64,000 bases of DNA from NCBI RefSeq assembly GCF_013407595.1, contig NZ_JABEKX010000002.1:186001-250000 (forward strand), written 5' to 3'. This DNA is from Lacticaseibacillus absianus (GTDB lineage Bacteria > Bacillota > Bacilli > Lactobacillales > Lactobacillaceae). Position numbers and translations under genes: made by a program. Shown one piece after another: positions 14,772 through 22,777 of this stretch (position 1 is the first letter of the stretch; each line of letters opens with the position of its first letter). The notes beneath the pieces were generated by a model. The model was given only the letters and a program-made list of their open reading frames with translations. It had not been told where the DNA came from and searched no databases.

Positions 14772-16009
14772 CGATCAGGTCGCCGATCAAGTAGAAGGAG
14801 CCCGTCACAAGGATCAGGTCCTGTGGGCCTGCTGCGTCGCGCGCTGCCGCCAGTCCGGCGCGCACGGACGGGCTGAACTGACTGCCCGGGACCAGCCGCT
14901 GAAGGCGCGCGCCGCTCAAGGCTCGTTGCGGGTGGGCCGGCGTCGTGACCCAGACAGCATCGGCAAGCGTCAGCAAGTGGGCGAGTGCTTGCACGTCCTT
15001 GTCCGCCAGGAACCCAGCGACGACCAGCAGGCGCCCGCCGACCGGGCGCTGGGCGCGCAGTGTCGCGAGGACCTGGCCGAGGGCATCTGGGTTGTGGCCG
15101 GCGTCGAGGAAGGTCTGCGTGTCGAGGGCCTGCAGGCGGCCGGGGAGCTGCACGTGTGCCAGGGCCTGGCGCATCGGCTCAGCGTCGGGCAGCACCCCTT
15201 GCGCGATCAGGACCGTACTGGCTGCCCATGCAGTGCGCGCGTTGTCGACTTGATGCGCCCCGAGCATCGCGAGGTGGACTGGCTGGCCGGCGAGGGTCAG
15301 CTGGGTGCCCGTCAACGTCGCGGTGGTGACCGTGACGCTGACGGCCTGGGCCGCCACGACCGGGGCATGGTGGCGGCGGGCGGCGGTGGTGAGGACCGCC
15401 CACGCGGCCGCCGGTTGGTGCGGGGCAATCACGACCGGGGCGGCAGACTTGATGATCTGGGCCTTATTGGCCGCGATGGCTGCAACTGTTGGGCCCAGTT
15501 GGGCGGTGTGGTCAAGTGCGAGGTGGGTAAAGACGATCAGTTGGGCGGCGTGGATCGCGTTGGTCGCATCGGTCGCCCCGCCGAGACCGGCCTCAAGCAC
15601 CAACCCAGTCGGTGTGGGTCTGCGCGAACCACTGCAGCGCGACTAACACGTCCCATTCGAACGTGGTGAATGCCGCGCCGGTCACGCCGAGCACCGTCTG
15701 ACAGTGAGTCAGGACCTCGACGTACGCGGCCGCGGGGATCGCCATCCCGTCACGCTGGGTCTGATTGCGCGGGTCGCCCAGTGGCGGACTGGCGAAGTGA
15801 CCGACGTGGTAGCCAGCGTTCGCCAGGGCCTGTGCGAGGAAGGCCCCAGTTGAGCCCTTGCCATTGGTGCCGGCGATGTGAATGAGGTGTAAGGCTTGGT
15901 CGGGGTCGCCGAGCCGGTGGAGAGCGGCGCGCAACGCAGCGACACGCCGCGGATCACCGGCCAACATGCGCTGATCCATCGCCTAGCGCAGTTGCTCATA
16001 GTCGGTCAT
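14764..16009 (-). pseudogene. folC: folC (dihydrofolate/folylpolyglutamate synthase), interrupted twice
   Basis: The gene encodes a Mur-ligase-like enzyme that adds glutamate to dihydropteroate/folates. Recognisable parts: P-loop AGTNGKGSTGAF, FTTFEWDVLVALQWF, LEAGLGGATDATN, HLALDHTAQLG and FLDAGHNPDALG. Two lesions are visible. The natural ATG (16009-16007) overlaps the folE end, but codon 9 is TAG (15985-15983), giving MTDYEQLR then stop. The frame is also lost between 15607 and 15600: ...DWV continues as GA-stop, while VLEAGLGG lies in the other frame (one extra base). Translation could restart at ATG 15979, but the frameshift would still truncate the product before the second half. Either a true pseudogene or two sequence errors. 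Confidence 0.85.
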
Positions 16010-16568
16010 GGGGCTGCCTCAAGGCTTGGTCAAAATCACTGCGCATCGTACCGGCTTCGGCGAACACCCCGGTGTACTGGGAGGTGTAGGTGAACAGATC
16101 ACCGCGGTTGATCCCACGCATCTCCATGCAGAGGTGGCGTGCCGTGACTGTAACGGCCACACCTTGCGGAGCGAGTACCCGGGTCAGCTCGGTGACGATG
16201 CGGCTGGTCATCGCCTCTTGGACGTTGGGGCGGCGCGCCGCCCAATCGACCAGGCGGGCAAACTTACTCAGCCCCATGATCCGCCGGTCCGCCGGGAGGT
16301 AGCCGATCGTCACGTGGCCGAAGAAGGGCAGGAGGTGGTGTTCGCACATGGAGTAAAACGGGATCTGCTGGATCATGACGAGGCCTGGGTCGGCGTCGAC
16401 AGTGAACACCTTCGCGTCGTTGAAGGTCGGTTGCGCGAGCGCGCTGAAGACCTCTTGGTACATCCGTGCGACGCGGGCGGGGGTCTCTTTCAAGCCGGCG
16501 CGATCAGGGGTCTCGCCGACCGCCGTCAAAAGCGCGTGGACGGCGGTTTCCATCTGGTGTGTGTCCAT
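15996..16568 (-). CDS. folE: GTP cyclohydrolase I
   Basis: Converts GTP to 7,8-dihydroneopterin triphosphate, the first pterin step. Zinc-binding residues are in SMCEHHLLPFFG and ARHLCMEMRG; RPNVQEAMTSRI is also typical. About 190 aa, normal length. I prefer the ATG at 16568, which lies 8 bp after AAAGGA. The ATG at 16577 overlaps the folK stop as ATGA and would add three residues. Its end overlaps the natural folC start by 14 bp. Confidence 0.95.
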   Translation of the reverse strand: MDTHQMETAVHALLTAVGETPDRAGLKETPARVARMYQEVFSALAQPTFNDAKVFTVDADPGLVMIQQIPFYSMCEHHLLPFFGHVTIGYLPADRRIMGLSKFARLVDWAARRPNVQEAMTSRIVTELTRVLAPQGVAVTVTARHLCMEMRGINRGDLFTYTSQYTGVFAEAGTMRSDFDQALRQPHDRL

Positions 16569-16573
16569 CTCAG

Positions 16574-17059
16574 TCATCCTTTGTCTTCAGTGTAGGGGCG
16601 CACCCAGTGGGTGTCGGGGGTCGTCGCGAGCAGGTGGTGGACCTGGGCCCGCAGGCTGCCGTGAGCGACCTCGAGCAGCGGTTCGAGCACGAAGCGCCGC
16701 TTCCCGATCTCTGGATGGGGCAGCGTCAATTGGGGGGTCGCCATCACCAGGTGACCGTAGTAGAGCAGGTCCAGGTCAAGTGTCCGCGGCCCCCAGTGGA
16801 CCAGGCGCTCGCGGTGTTGCGCGCGTTCGATCGCTTGGAGTTGCTGGAGCAAGGCGTCGGCTCGCTGCGTCGTGTCAAAGCGGACGACCTGGTTGAGGAA
16901 GTCGCCTTGAGGCACGCCGCCGACCGGTTCGGTCTCATAGACGCGTGAGGCGCGCAATCCGCTCAGCCCCGGTAGCGCCTGAAGCGCCACGCGCGCCGCT
17001 TGAAGCGTCGCCAGTCGTGCCCCAAGGTTGCTGCCGAGGGCGACATAGGCCTCAGTCAT
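16574..17059 (-). CDS. folK: 6-hydroxymethyl-7,8-dihydropterin pyrophosphokinase (HPPK)
   Basis: Transfers pyrophosphate from ATP to 6-hydroxymethyl-dihydropterin. Typical motifs: YVALGSNLGAR at the N-terminus, VYETEPVGGVPQGDFLNQVV, RTLDLDLLYYG and LPHPEIGKRRFVLEPLLEV. 161 aa, single-domain form. GAGGTGA precedes the ATG, which overlaps the folB end by 8 bp. Confidence 0.95.
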   Translation of the reverse strand: MTEAYVALGSNLGARLATLQAARVALQALPGLSGLRASRVYETEPVGGVPQGDFLNQVVRFDTTQRADALLQQLQAIERAQHRERLVHWGPRTLDLDLLYYGHLVMATPQLTLPHPEIGKRRFVLEPLLEVAHGSLRAQVHHLLATTPDTHWVRPYTEDKG

Positions 17060-17408
17060 CGGTGTTCACCTCGATCTCGACCGTGTCGAAGACCCCGGCG
17101 ATCGGTACCGCACCTTTGCGGATCCGCAGCGTGATCCCGTGGACGGCAAACTGCGCCTGCAGGTGGGTGAGCAGGTGGTTGGCCAGTGATTCGATCAGCT
17201 GGTACGAATGGGTCGCCACGAACTCGGCGATCTCGCGGTAGACGTCGCCGTAGTTGATCGTTTCGCTGAGGTCGTCGTGCTGGACCTGCGTTTCGATCGG
17301 CAGACGCAGGGCGATGTCGATGGCCAGTCGCTGGCCGAGGCGCCGCTCCTCTGCGTAGACCCCGTTGTAGGTGTGAAACTGCATATTGGTGATGCGAATG
17401 ACGCCCAT
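17052..17408 (-). CDS. folB: Dihydroneopterin aldolase
   Basis: Cleaves dihydroneopterin to 6-hydroxymethyl-dihydropterin and glycolaldehyde. 118 aa starting MGVIRITNMQFHTYNGVYAEE, with the catalytic-site region HDDLSETINYGDVY and a C-terminal IRKGAVPIAGVFDTVEIEV. The ATG at 17408 follows AGAGGAAG. It is the first gene of the operon folB-folK-folE-folC-xtp-folP. The promoter is at 17460-17489. Confidence 0.93.
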   Translation of the reverse strand: MGVIRITNMQFHTYNGVYAEERRLGQRLAIDIALRLPIETQVQHDDLSETINYGDVYREIAEFVATHSYQLIESLANHLLTHLQAQFAVHGITLRIRKGAVPIAGVFDTVEIEVNTDD

Positions 17409-17459
17409 AACTTGTGCACTTCCTCTCAATTAACGAATGATCAGCCGGTTAGTGGCCCT

Positions 17460-17489
17460 ATTATAGCGTGACGTTTCGAAGAAAGACAA
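17460..17489 (-). promoter_or_regulatory. Promoter of the folate operon
   Basis: On the minus strand: TTGTCT (17489-17484), 18 bp, TATAAT (17465-17460). Transcription would start about 45 nt before folB. The leader is too short for a THF riboswitch. Confidence 0.65.
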
Positions 17490-17591
17490 TCAATTTAACC
17501 GAACCGTTCAGGTTTTCTCATCTCGCAGCCACGCCAAAGACCCGCCTCAAGCGGGCGGGACAATGCGCGTGATTTGTGATACAGTGGCCGC

Positions 17592-18044
17592 ATGACAGAT
17601 CAAGACTTACAACGACTCGTCGAGTCGCTTTCACTTCAGGCCTTCGGGCGACCATTCGTCCATCAGGCGCGTTTCAACGCCCGCTTGCGCACCACCGGTG
17701 GGCGATTTCACCTCAGCGACCAGCACCTCGACTTCAACCCCCACCTGTTTGCTGCCTGTGGCGCGGACGTGCAGGCGGGGATCATCAAGCATGAACTGTG
17801 CCACTACCACCTGTACCGCGCGCACCGGGGCTATCAGCACAAGGACCGCGCATTCAAGGCATTGCTGGCGGCGGTCGGCGGGCTGCGCTTCGCCCCGCGC
17901 CTGACGCCGGTGGCGCCACCGCGCTATCAATACCGGTGCACCCACTGCGGGATGCGGTACCCCCGCCAGCGGCGCATGAACCTAGCTCGGGTCGTGTGCG
18001 GGCGGTGCCACCACCGGTTGCAACTGGTCGCCTCAGCGCATTAG
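17592..18044 (+). CDS. sprT: SprT-like zinc metalloprotease-fold protein
   Basis: 150-aa member of the SprT/SprT-like family. The metal-binding helix is HELCHYH (about residue 73) and a C-terminal zinc ribbon has two CxxC pairs (CTHC and CGRC). Bacterial SprT-like proteins are poorly characterised. No Shine-Dalgarno sequence precedes the ATG. A -10-like TACAGT at 17580-17585 and GGGACA 17 bp upstream would put the transcript start on or next to the A of the ATG, so the mRNA may be leaderless. The end overlaps the convergent acetyltransferase gene by 12 bp. Confidence 0.85.
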   Translation: MTDQDLQRLVESLSLQAFGRPFVHQARFNARLRTTGGRFHLSDQHLDFNPHLFAACGADVQAGIIKHELCHYHLYRAHRGYQHKDRAFKALLAAVGGLRFAPRLTPVAPPRYQYRCTHCGMRYPRQRRMNLARVVCGRCHHRLQLVASAH

Positions 18045-18488
18045 GGTGAGGGTCGTCTCGGTGAACCCTTGGGCCGCGTAGAACTGGCGCGCCGCGGTGT
18101 TGGCCGCCAAGACATTCAGCTGCAGGAACGCCAGGTCGTTGGCCTGACGCCAGGCGTCAACGGCCACTAATAACTGGTGCCCGAGCCCCTGCCGGCGGGC
18201 CGCCGGGGTGAGGTAGATGTCGATCAGGTAGGCAAAGCGGTGCGGCACCGCCTCTGCCTCGACCCCGGTCGTCGCCGTGACGGCCAAGGCGAAGCCGACA
18301 ATGGTGTCGGCGTGGGTGGCGACCCACACACCGCTCGCGTCATCGGTGATGTAGTCGCGAAAATAGCCGGTCTTCGGCGCATTCAGCGGGCGGATCACCG
18401 TCGGGGCCAGGGTCGCCATCTCGTGGGTCAAGTCGGTGTACAAGGCGGCGATCGCCGCCGCGTCTGGTAGGGTCGCAAGTCGGATCAT
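18033..18488 (-). CDS. GNAT-family N-acetyltransferase
   Basis: 151-aa acetyl-CoA-dependent acetyltransferase. The acetyl-CoA-binding motif A reads DIYLTPAARRQGLGHQLL; the end has FYAAQGFTETTL. The substrate is not predictable. GAAAGAAGG precedes the ATG. The gene converges on sprT with a 12-bp overlap. Confidence 0.88.
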   Translation of the reverse strand: MIRLATLPDAAAIAALYTDLTHEMATLAPTVIRPLNAPKTGYFRDYITDDASGVWVATHADTIVGFALAVTATTGVEAEAVPHRFAYLIDIYLTPAARRQGLGHQLLVAVDAWRQANDLAFLQLNVLAANTAARQFYAAQGFTETTLTLMR

Positions 18489-18615
18489 GAAGCAGGCCTT
18501 CTTTCGGAGTGATTACGTTCATTATGCGGCACCGCGCGGTAAGATGCGAGCCACGCGGCGGGCCTAAAGCGGACTTTTGGCCCGTCGCGAGGCTGGACTA
18601 GTCGTGGACAAAAAA

Positions 18616-18643
18616 CAGGGGCGCGACAAAACTCGCGCCCCTG
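18616..18643 (-). terminator. Terminator of cspA
   Basis: CAGGGGCGCGA / TCGCGCCCCTG (11 bp), loop CAAAAC. On the minus strand it is followed by a T run (A run at 18610-18615). Confidence 0.85.
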
Positions 18644-18665
18644 CTGTGCCGTTAATGGCGGGTAA

Positions 18666-18866
18666 TTAGTCCTTGTTGACGTTGACCGCCTGTGGGCCAC
18701 GATCGCTTTGCTCAACTTCGAAGGTCACTGCTTGGCCTTCTTCAAGCGTCTTGTAGCCTTCACCTTGAATCGCGGAGAAGTGAACGAAGACATCCGAGCC
18801 ATCCTCGCGGGTGAGGAAGCCGTAGCCTTTTTCTGCGTTGAACCATTTAACTGTGCCGTGTTCCAT
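18666..18866 (-). CDS. csp: Cold-shock protein (CspA family)
   Basis: 66-aa single cold-shock domain. RNP1 is KGYGFLTRE and RNP2 is VFVHF. It binds single-stranded RNA/DNA and melts RNA structure. AAGGAGG is 7 bp before the ATG. A small hairpin GCGC-CAAG-GCGC lies directly upstream of the RBS in the leader, and an AT-rich -10-like TTATAA/TATTAT lies behind it. That hairpin could affect access to the RBS. Confidence 0.97.
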   Translation of the reverse strand: MEHGTVKWFNAEKGYGFLTREDGSDVFVHFSAIQGEGYKTLEEGQAVTFEVEQSDRGPQAVNVNKD

Positions 18867-19180
18867 GAATGAACATCCTCCTTGCGCCTTGGCGCGTTAT
18901 AATAATAAAGTAGCTTTTTGGGTAGGGGCTTGCGACCGCCAGGCGATCTTGGACGCTAGTCAAAAAGTACTCTTAAATTCTAGCACCATCACTAAAATGG
19001 TTCAAGGCAAGCGCCAAAATAACGGTTGTTTGCCGGTCGGGATAGGCTGACTGGTCGCTTTTTATAAAACGATTAGTAATCTGAATGAATGGTGGCGCTT
19101 TAATCGGATCGCGACATGTCGGTCTGGTATTTGGTCCCCAAATCGGCTACGATTGAAGAAACAGAAGGGAGCGGGCAACG
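18867..19180. other. Divergent intergenic region between csp and the lipoprotein gene
   Basis: 314 bp of lower GC than the neighbours. It contains the csp leader and promoter on the minus side. On the plus side a weak TTGGTC...TACGAT promoter lies about 30 bp before the lipoprotein gene. No further gene or clear structured RNA is seen. Confidence 0.5.
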
Positions 19181-19816
19181 ATGAAGAAACTGATCCTCAG
19201 CCTATTGACGCTTGGCCTGTTCCTTACGGGCTGCTCGACGCGCGTGTTCGACCAAAAGGCGCAGCTGCAAGACGCGACCACAACGGTCTTGACCCAAGTG
19301 AGCCAGGAGCAGGCGGCGCTGACCACCATCGATCACGCCGCCACGGCCTTCCCGTCGACATTCCAGCAGGCGCACGCCGCTGCCCCGGCTGCCGACTTGG
19401 CGACCACCGGGGCAGCGGCCACGTTGATCGCGAAGCGCGAGGCCGCGTTCAAGCGCCTGGAACGGGCCCAAAAGCAGCTTGAGGCCGCGACGACGAAGCT
19501 GATCAAGATCAACTCGCAGCAAAATGAGAACCTACCGAGCGCACAGCTGACCAGCGTTTTGGATAGTCTGAAGCTCGCCAAGCTGGACCATAAGACTTTC
19601 GACGCTTACTACGCGGAGCTGGCCGCGGCCGAAGGGCAGTTCTTCAAGGCGGTCGCCGCTGCGCCGACCGATCAGTCGGCGGTCGATGCGGCGCTGTCTC
19701 GTCTGAACCAGTACGCGAGCTCACTCAGCCAGCAGGCGGAGATCGTGACGGCGAACCTCGAGACCGTCACAGCGCAGGGTAAGCTGCTGAAGCAGGCCGC
19801 TGACCACATGAATTAG
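19181..19816 (+). CDS. YkyA-like cell-wall-associated lipoprotein
   Basis: 211 aa with a type II signal peptide: MKKLILSLLTLGLFLTGC, lipobox LTGC with Cys18 as the lipidation site. The rest is a long helical, Ala/Gln/Leu/Lys-rich region with coiled-coil character, like the YkyA family (putative cell-wall-binding lipoproteins). The molecular role is unknown. The ATG follows GAAGGGAGCGGG. Downstream is a 19-bp perfect hairpin shared with the convergent ECF gene. Confidence 0.75.
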   Translation: MKKLILSLLTLGLFLTGCSTRVFDQKAQLQDATTTVLTQVSQEQAALTTIDHAATAFPSTFQQAHAAAPAADLATTGAAATLIAKREAAFKRLERAQKQLEAATTKLIKINSQQNENLPSAQLTSVLDSLKLAKLDHKTFDAYYAELAAAEGQFFKAVAAAPTDQSAVDAALSRLNQYASSLSQQAEIVTANLETVTAQGKLLKQAADHMN

Positions 19817-19853
19817 CGCGGGGCCACACGTCACATGATTGGAATAGTCGGGC

Positions 19854-19895
19854 ATAACTAAGGGGCCGTGACAAAAGTCACGGCCCCTTAGTTAT
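19854..19895. terminator. Bidirectional terminator hairpin
   Basis: ATAACTAAGGGGCCGTGAC (19854-19872), loop AAAA, then its exact complement (19877-19895): 19 bp without mismatch. It lies between convergent genes. The flank GGAATAGTCGGGCATAAC resembles one end of the 144-bp repeat but the core is different. Confidence 0.8.
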
Positions 19896-19904
19896 CTGTT
19901 CTGG

Positions 19905-20519
19905 TCACTTGCGGTGGCGCCGCTGCACCTGCAACAAGACGGTGCCGAGGATCGGCGTCACGATCGCAGCCATCGTCGCCTCGGCCAGGGCGTTGATCGC
20001 CAAAGCGGCGATCAGGAGCCATCCGAGGTTGCTGGCGTCTGCGCCGGGCACGACCTGAGTCGCGCGGCTGGCGAAGAACAGCCAGGTGAAGGCGATCACC
20101 AGGCCGGTGTTGGTCAGCGCACCAGCGATGCCGGCGAAGACCATCTTGAGTGTGGCGCCAGTCCCAGTTCGGTGGCTCCGGGCGATGTGATTGAAGATCA
20201 GGGCCGCGACGACGCCGACCATCACCCGAGGCACGATCGCGATCACCGGATTTTGGAACAGCAATAGGGTCATCGGATCCGTCGCACTGGTGTAGGCTTT
20301 GATCAGACTGATCAGGCCCCAGAGCAGACCGAGGCCCGCCCCGCCGCGCACGCCGAGGAGCACGCCGCCGAGGATGACGGTCAGGTGGATGGTCGAGATC
20401 GCGGGCCAGGCGGGGAAGATGCGGATGTAGCCGATCATCGGGATGTAGGCCTGCAAGATGATCAGCGCACCGAAGATCCCAAGGATGCTGATGGTATACG
20501 AAGAACCTTTGCGTGTCAT
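19905..20519 (-). CDS. ECF transporter S component, substrate unknown
   Basis: 204-aa membrane protein with about six hydrophobic helices, of the ECF S-component family (substrate-binding subunit for vitamin uptake with shared EcfA/A'/T). It has the loop HLTVILGGVLLGVRGGAGLGLLWGLISL and NPVIAIVPRVMVGVVAAL, shared with the protein at 51238-51843. ATG 20519 follows GGAGG; an upstream in-frame start adds 21 unrelated residues. No riboswitch is visible upstream. The pattern fits the PanT/HmpT-like group, but the vitamin cannot be named. Confidence 0.8.
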   Translation of the reverse strand: MTRKGSSYTISILGIFGALIILQAYIPMIGYIRIFPAWPAISTIHLTVILGGVLLGVRGGAGLGLLWGLISLIKAYTSATDPMTLLLFQNPVIAIVPRVMVGVVAALIFNHIARSHRTGTGATLKMVFAGIAGALTNTGLVIAFTWLFFASRATQVVPGADASNLGWLLIAALAINALAEATMAAIVTPILGTVLLQVQRRHRK

Positions 20520-20632
20520 GATACGCCTCCATATTGTCTTGCGCCTATCATACCAAAAACGACCGGCAGGGGGTAGCGTCACCCCTCGACTGAATACAGA
20601 CTGGGTTTTCTTGCACTTTCGGTGAAAAACCG

Positions 20633-20661
20633 TTGACTTTAGTCTGCCCGCCTAATATACT
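20633..20661 (+). promoter_or_regulatory. Promoter of tRNA-Leu
   Basis: TTGACT (20633-20638), 17 bp, TATACT (20656-20661), ending 22 bp before the mature tRNA. Confidence 0.75.
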
Positions 20662-20683
20662 ATTTCTTGTGCTTATGAGTCAT

Positions 20684-20768
20684 GCGGGCATGGCGGAACT
20701 GGTAGACGCGCAAGATTAAGGATCTTGTGGGCATTGCGCCCGTGGAAGTTCGAGTCTTCTTGCCCGCA
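20684..20768 (+). tRNA. tRNA-Leu (anticodon AAG)
   Basis: 85 nt. Acceptor GCGGGCA / TGCCCGC with discriminator A. The D-arm is TGGCGGAACTGGTAGACGC. The anticodon stem CAAGA/TCTTG has loop TTAAGGA, so the anticodon is AAG. A long variable arm (class II) and T-loop TTCGAGT complete it. All fits tRNA-Leu reading CUU/CUC-type codons. CCA is not encoded. Confidence 0.95.
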
Positions 20769-20797
20769 GCGAAGAACTGCAATAAGCGGTGACAAAG

Positions 20798-20842
20798 GAT
20801 CGGCAGAGCTGTTGCTTATGCAACGGATGCCGATCTTTTTTT
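20798..20842 (+). terminator. Terminator of tRNA-Leu
   Basis: GATCGGCA (20798-20805) / TGCCGATC (20828-20835), inner stem GTTGC/GCAAC, then seven T residues. Confidence 0.85.
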
Positions 20843-21113
20843 GTGCGCATCGTCAGCCGGGTGCCGGTACCGGGTCGCGGGGTTTGATCTGCTCAAAGAC
20901 CGTCCCTGCAAAGCCGCTGAGGCGGCGCAGAGACGGTCTTTGACGCGATGGATCTGGTCGAGGTCGAGTGGGCGACTTAACGGCGATCCGGGTGTGTGCC
21001 GATCGGCGTGCAGGCAGCCGGCCACCGCTCGAGGGTGACCGACGGTGGTGCGCTTGAGCGCCCACATCATCACGTTCGGGCCCACATCGTGTGCTGACGA
21101 TAACGCCTGTCCG
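20843..21113. other. Gene-free GC-rich stretch with a strong hairpin
   Basis: 270 bp between the tRNA-Leu terminator and the Ala/Ser-rich gene. TCAAAGACCGTC pairs with GACGGTCTTTGA (12 bp, about 20892-20943), enclosing GCCGCT/GGCGGC-like repeats. The flanks also hold short inverted repeats. I see no RBS-linked reading frame. It could be a 3' untranslated structure or a small RNA. Confidence 0.4.
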
Positions 21114-21938
21114 TCAGTCCTCCCAGCCGCAAAGCGTGTAGCCCTCGGCTTGAGCCTTTGACAGTGACATTGAGACCACAGCGTTGGCGTTGTTCAGGCC
21201 GCGGCAGTGGCGATCGAAGTGATACTTCTTGCCGCTGTTCGGGGCGATGTAGACCGTTCGGCTGACCTGCTGATGAGACGTCGCGGCCGCTGCGGCAGCG
21301 CGTCTGGCTGCAGCGGCCCTGGACTGGCTTGCCGCGATGCTCCTTGCGCGTGCCGCTGCGGCGGCCCGGCTAGCGCTGGCGGCCCGGTTGGTGCTAGCGG
21401 CCCGCGCGCTGCTGGCCGCCCGACTGGCGCTGGCGGTACGACTCGCCTGCGCAGCTTGGCTTGCCGCCTGTTGGGATGAGGCGACGGCCGCCGACGTGCT
21501 AGACGCTGCCTTGCGGCTGGATGAGCGAGTTGACGCCGCTTGGCGAGCGGCGGATGAGGCGGCCTGTTTGGTCGCTTTCTTCGCGGCTTGTTTGGCGCGC
21601 TGCCGGCTGGCACTGGCTGCGACTGCGGCTTTTTTCGTCGCCTGTTTGCGGCTCGAGCGGGACGCCGCCTCTTCTTTTGCCGCCGCTTGTTTGGCGCTTG
21701 TCGACGCCTGCCGCGATGACGCTAAGGTCGCTTTTTGTTCCAGCGCGGCTTGTCTCGCTGGGTAGTCGGTCGTGTTCAGTAGGGCCCCGCCGAGTAGCAT
21801 CAGGGCGAACCCGCCAGCGGCAATGAGGCCAGTGACCTTGAACCTAGCCTTTCTCCTGAACGCTTTGATCAGGTGAAAGACGGCATAGCCCATCGCGAGC
21901 AAGCCCGCCAAGATGACCAAGGTGGCAAAATTTTCCAT
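21114..21938 (-). CDS. Membrane-anchored Ala/Ser/Arg-rich protein with a C-terminal Cys/His domain
   Basis: 274 aa. Two N-terminal membrane helices (about residues 5-22 and 36-55), then about 160 residues of low complexity made almost only of A, S, R, K, Q and T. The C-terminal module of about 45 residues is YIAPNSGKKYHFDRHCRGL...GYTLCGWE. Similar HxxxC...C modules occur at the C-termini of secreted or membrane proteins of lactobacilli, sometimes with nuclease domains. The linker is highly positively charged and could bind DNA or teichoic acid; this is inference. Start ATG 21938 with GGAGG 8 bp upstream; the earlier TTG lies in the RBS. Confidence 0.75.
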   Translation of the reverse strand: MENFATLVILAGLLAMGYAVFHLIKAFRRKARFKVTGLIAAGGFALMLLGGALLNTTDYPARQAALEQKATLASSRQASTSAKQAAAKEEAASRSSRKQATKKAAVAASASRQRAKQAAKKATKQAASSAARQAASTRSSSRKAASSTSAAVASSQQAASQAAQASRTASASRAASSARAASTNRAASASRAAAAARARSIAASQSRAAAARRAAAAAATSHQQVSRTVYIAPNSGKKYHFDRHCRGLNNANAVVSMSLSKAQAEGYTLCGWED

Positions 21939-22324
21939 AATCGATTCCTCCAAAGGCGCGTTGCGTGACAGAACGGGATCGCGGCGGCACAGGCTTGACG
22001 ATCAAGACCGGGCCCCGCGGCGCAGAATAATGGCGTGGCACTGCGTTTGATTTATATTTTTACCTCATATCACCTCATCGAAAAGCACATTATATACGTT
22101 AAATATAGCATGGGTGATGAGCGATTCAGCGGCAATATCTATAAATAACGGCCAAAATACCGTGATCATCGATTTCGACTCTGGTCGATTGTGGATCAAG
22201 GATCGATCTGCGGGCAATAGAATTGATTATAGCGTATGAATGCGCTTTTGGCTTAGCGGTACCGACTGGGCCTCGACGCCGCCTGGTCGCTCTGGTATGA
22301 TTGCGGCACAAAGGAGTGATCGCG
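21939..22324. other. AT-rich intergenic region
   Basis: About 385 bp with much lower GC than the rest. On the minus strand TATAAT (about 22088-22093) is a likely -10 for the Ala/Ser-rich gene. On the plus strand TATGAT (about 22297) precedes the acetyltransferase. Nothing else is recognisable. Confidence 0.5.
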
Positions 22325-22777
22325 ATGAAGATCCAAGTGGTGGCACCAGGCGATCGGCAACGATGGCATGCCCTGCTGCTGATCGGGGACGAAGACCCAG
22401 CGATGCTGGCGCGCTATGAGGCGCACGGGACGCTGTGGGGCGGGGTCGATGATGCCGGTCAGCCCGTCGCGGTCGCGTTGGTGTGTCGGACCGGCGACGG
22501 GCTGGAACTCAAAAACCTAGCCGTGGCCCCAGATCAACAGGGGCGTGGGCTAGGTTCTGAACTCGTGCAATATATGATCACAGCCTATCGCGGCCAGGCG
22601 TCAGCGCTACTGGTCGGAACGGGGGACGCAGAGGACGCCAATCTGCGCTTCTACCAGCGCAACGGGTTCGTGTGTTGTGGCCTGCGGCGTGATTTCTTCA
22701 GCCAGTACACGCCAGTGCCGCGCGTCAATGGCCGCCCGCTGCGCGACATGGTGCTGTTGACTCACTCGTTAGGGTAG
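22325..22777 (+). CDS. GNAT-family N-acetyltransferase
   Basis: 150 aa. The acetyl-CoA-binding motif is LAVAPDQQGRGLGSELV, followed by FYQRNGFVCCGLRRDFF. Substrate unknown. ATG 22325 is 7-8 bp after AAAGGAG; an earlier in-frame start has no RBS. The end overlaps the convergent oxidoreductase by 16 bp. Confidence 0.88.
   Translation: MKIQVVAPGDRQRWHALLLIGDEDPAMLARYEAHGTLWGGVDDAGQPVAVALVCRTGDGLELKNLAVAPDQQGRGLGSELVQYMITAYRGQASALLVGTGDAEDANLRFYQRNGFVCCGLRRDFFSQYTPVPRVNGRPLRDMVLLTHSLG

Noticed and set aside
17409-17460. Tetrahydrofolate riboswitch before the folate operon
   Set aside because: The leader from the -10 box to folB is only about 50 nt.
19845-19895. Third copy of the 144-bp palindromic element
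   Set aside because: Only a short edge (GGAATAGTCG, GCATAAC) is similar; the stem sequence is different and acts as an ordinary bidirectional terminator.
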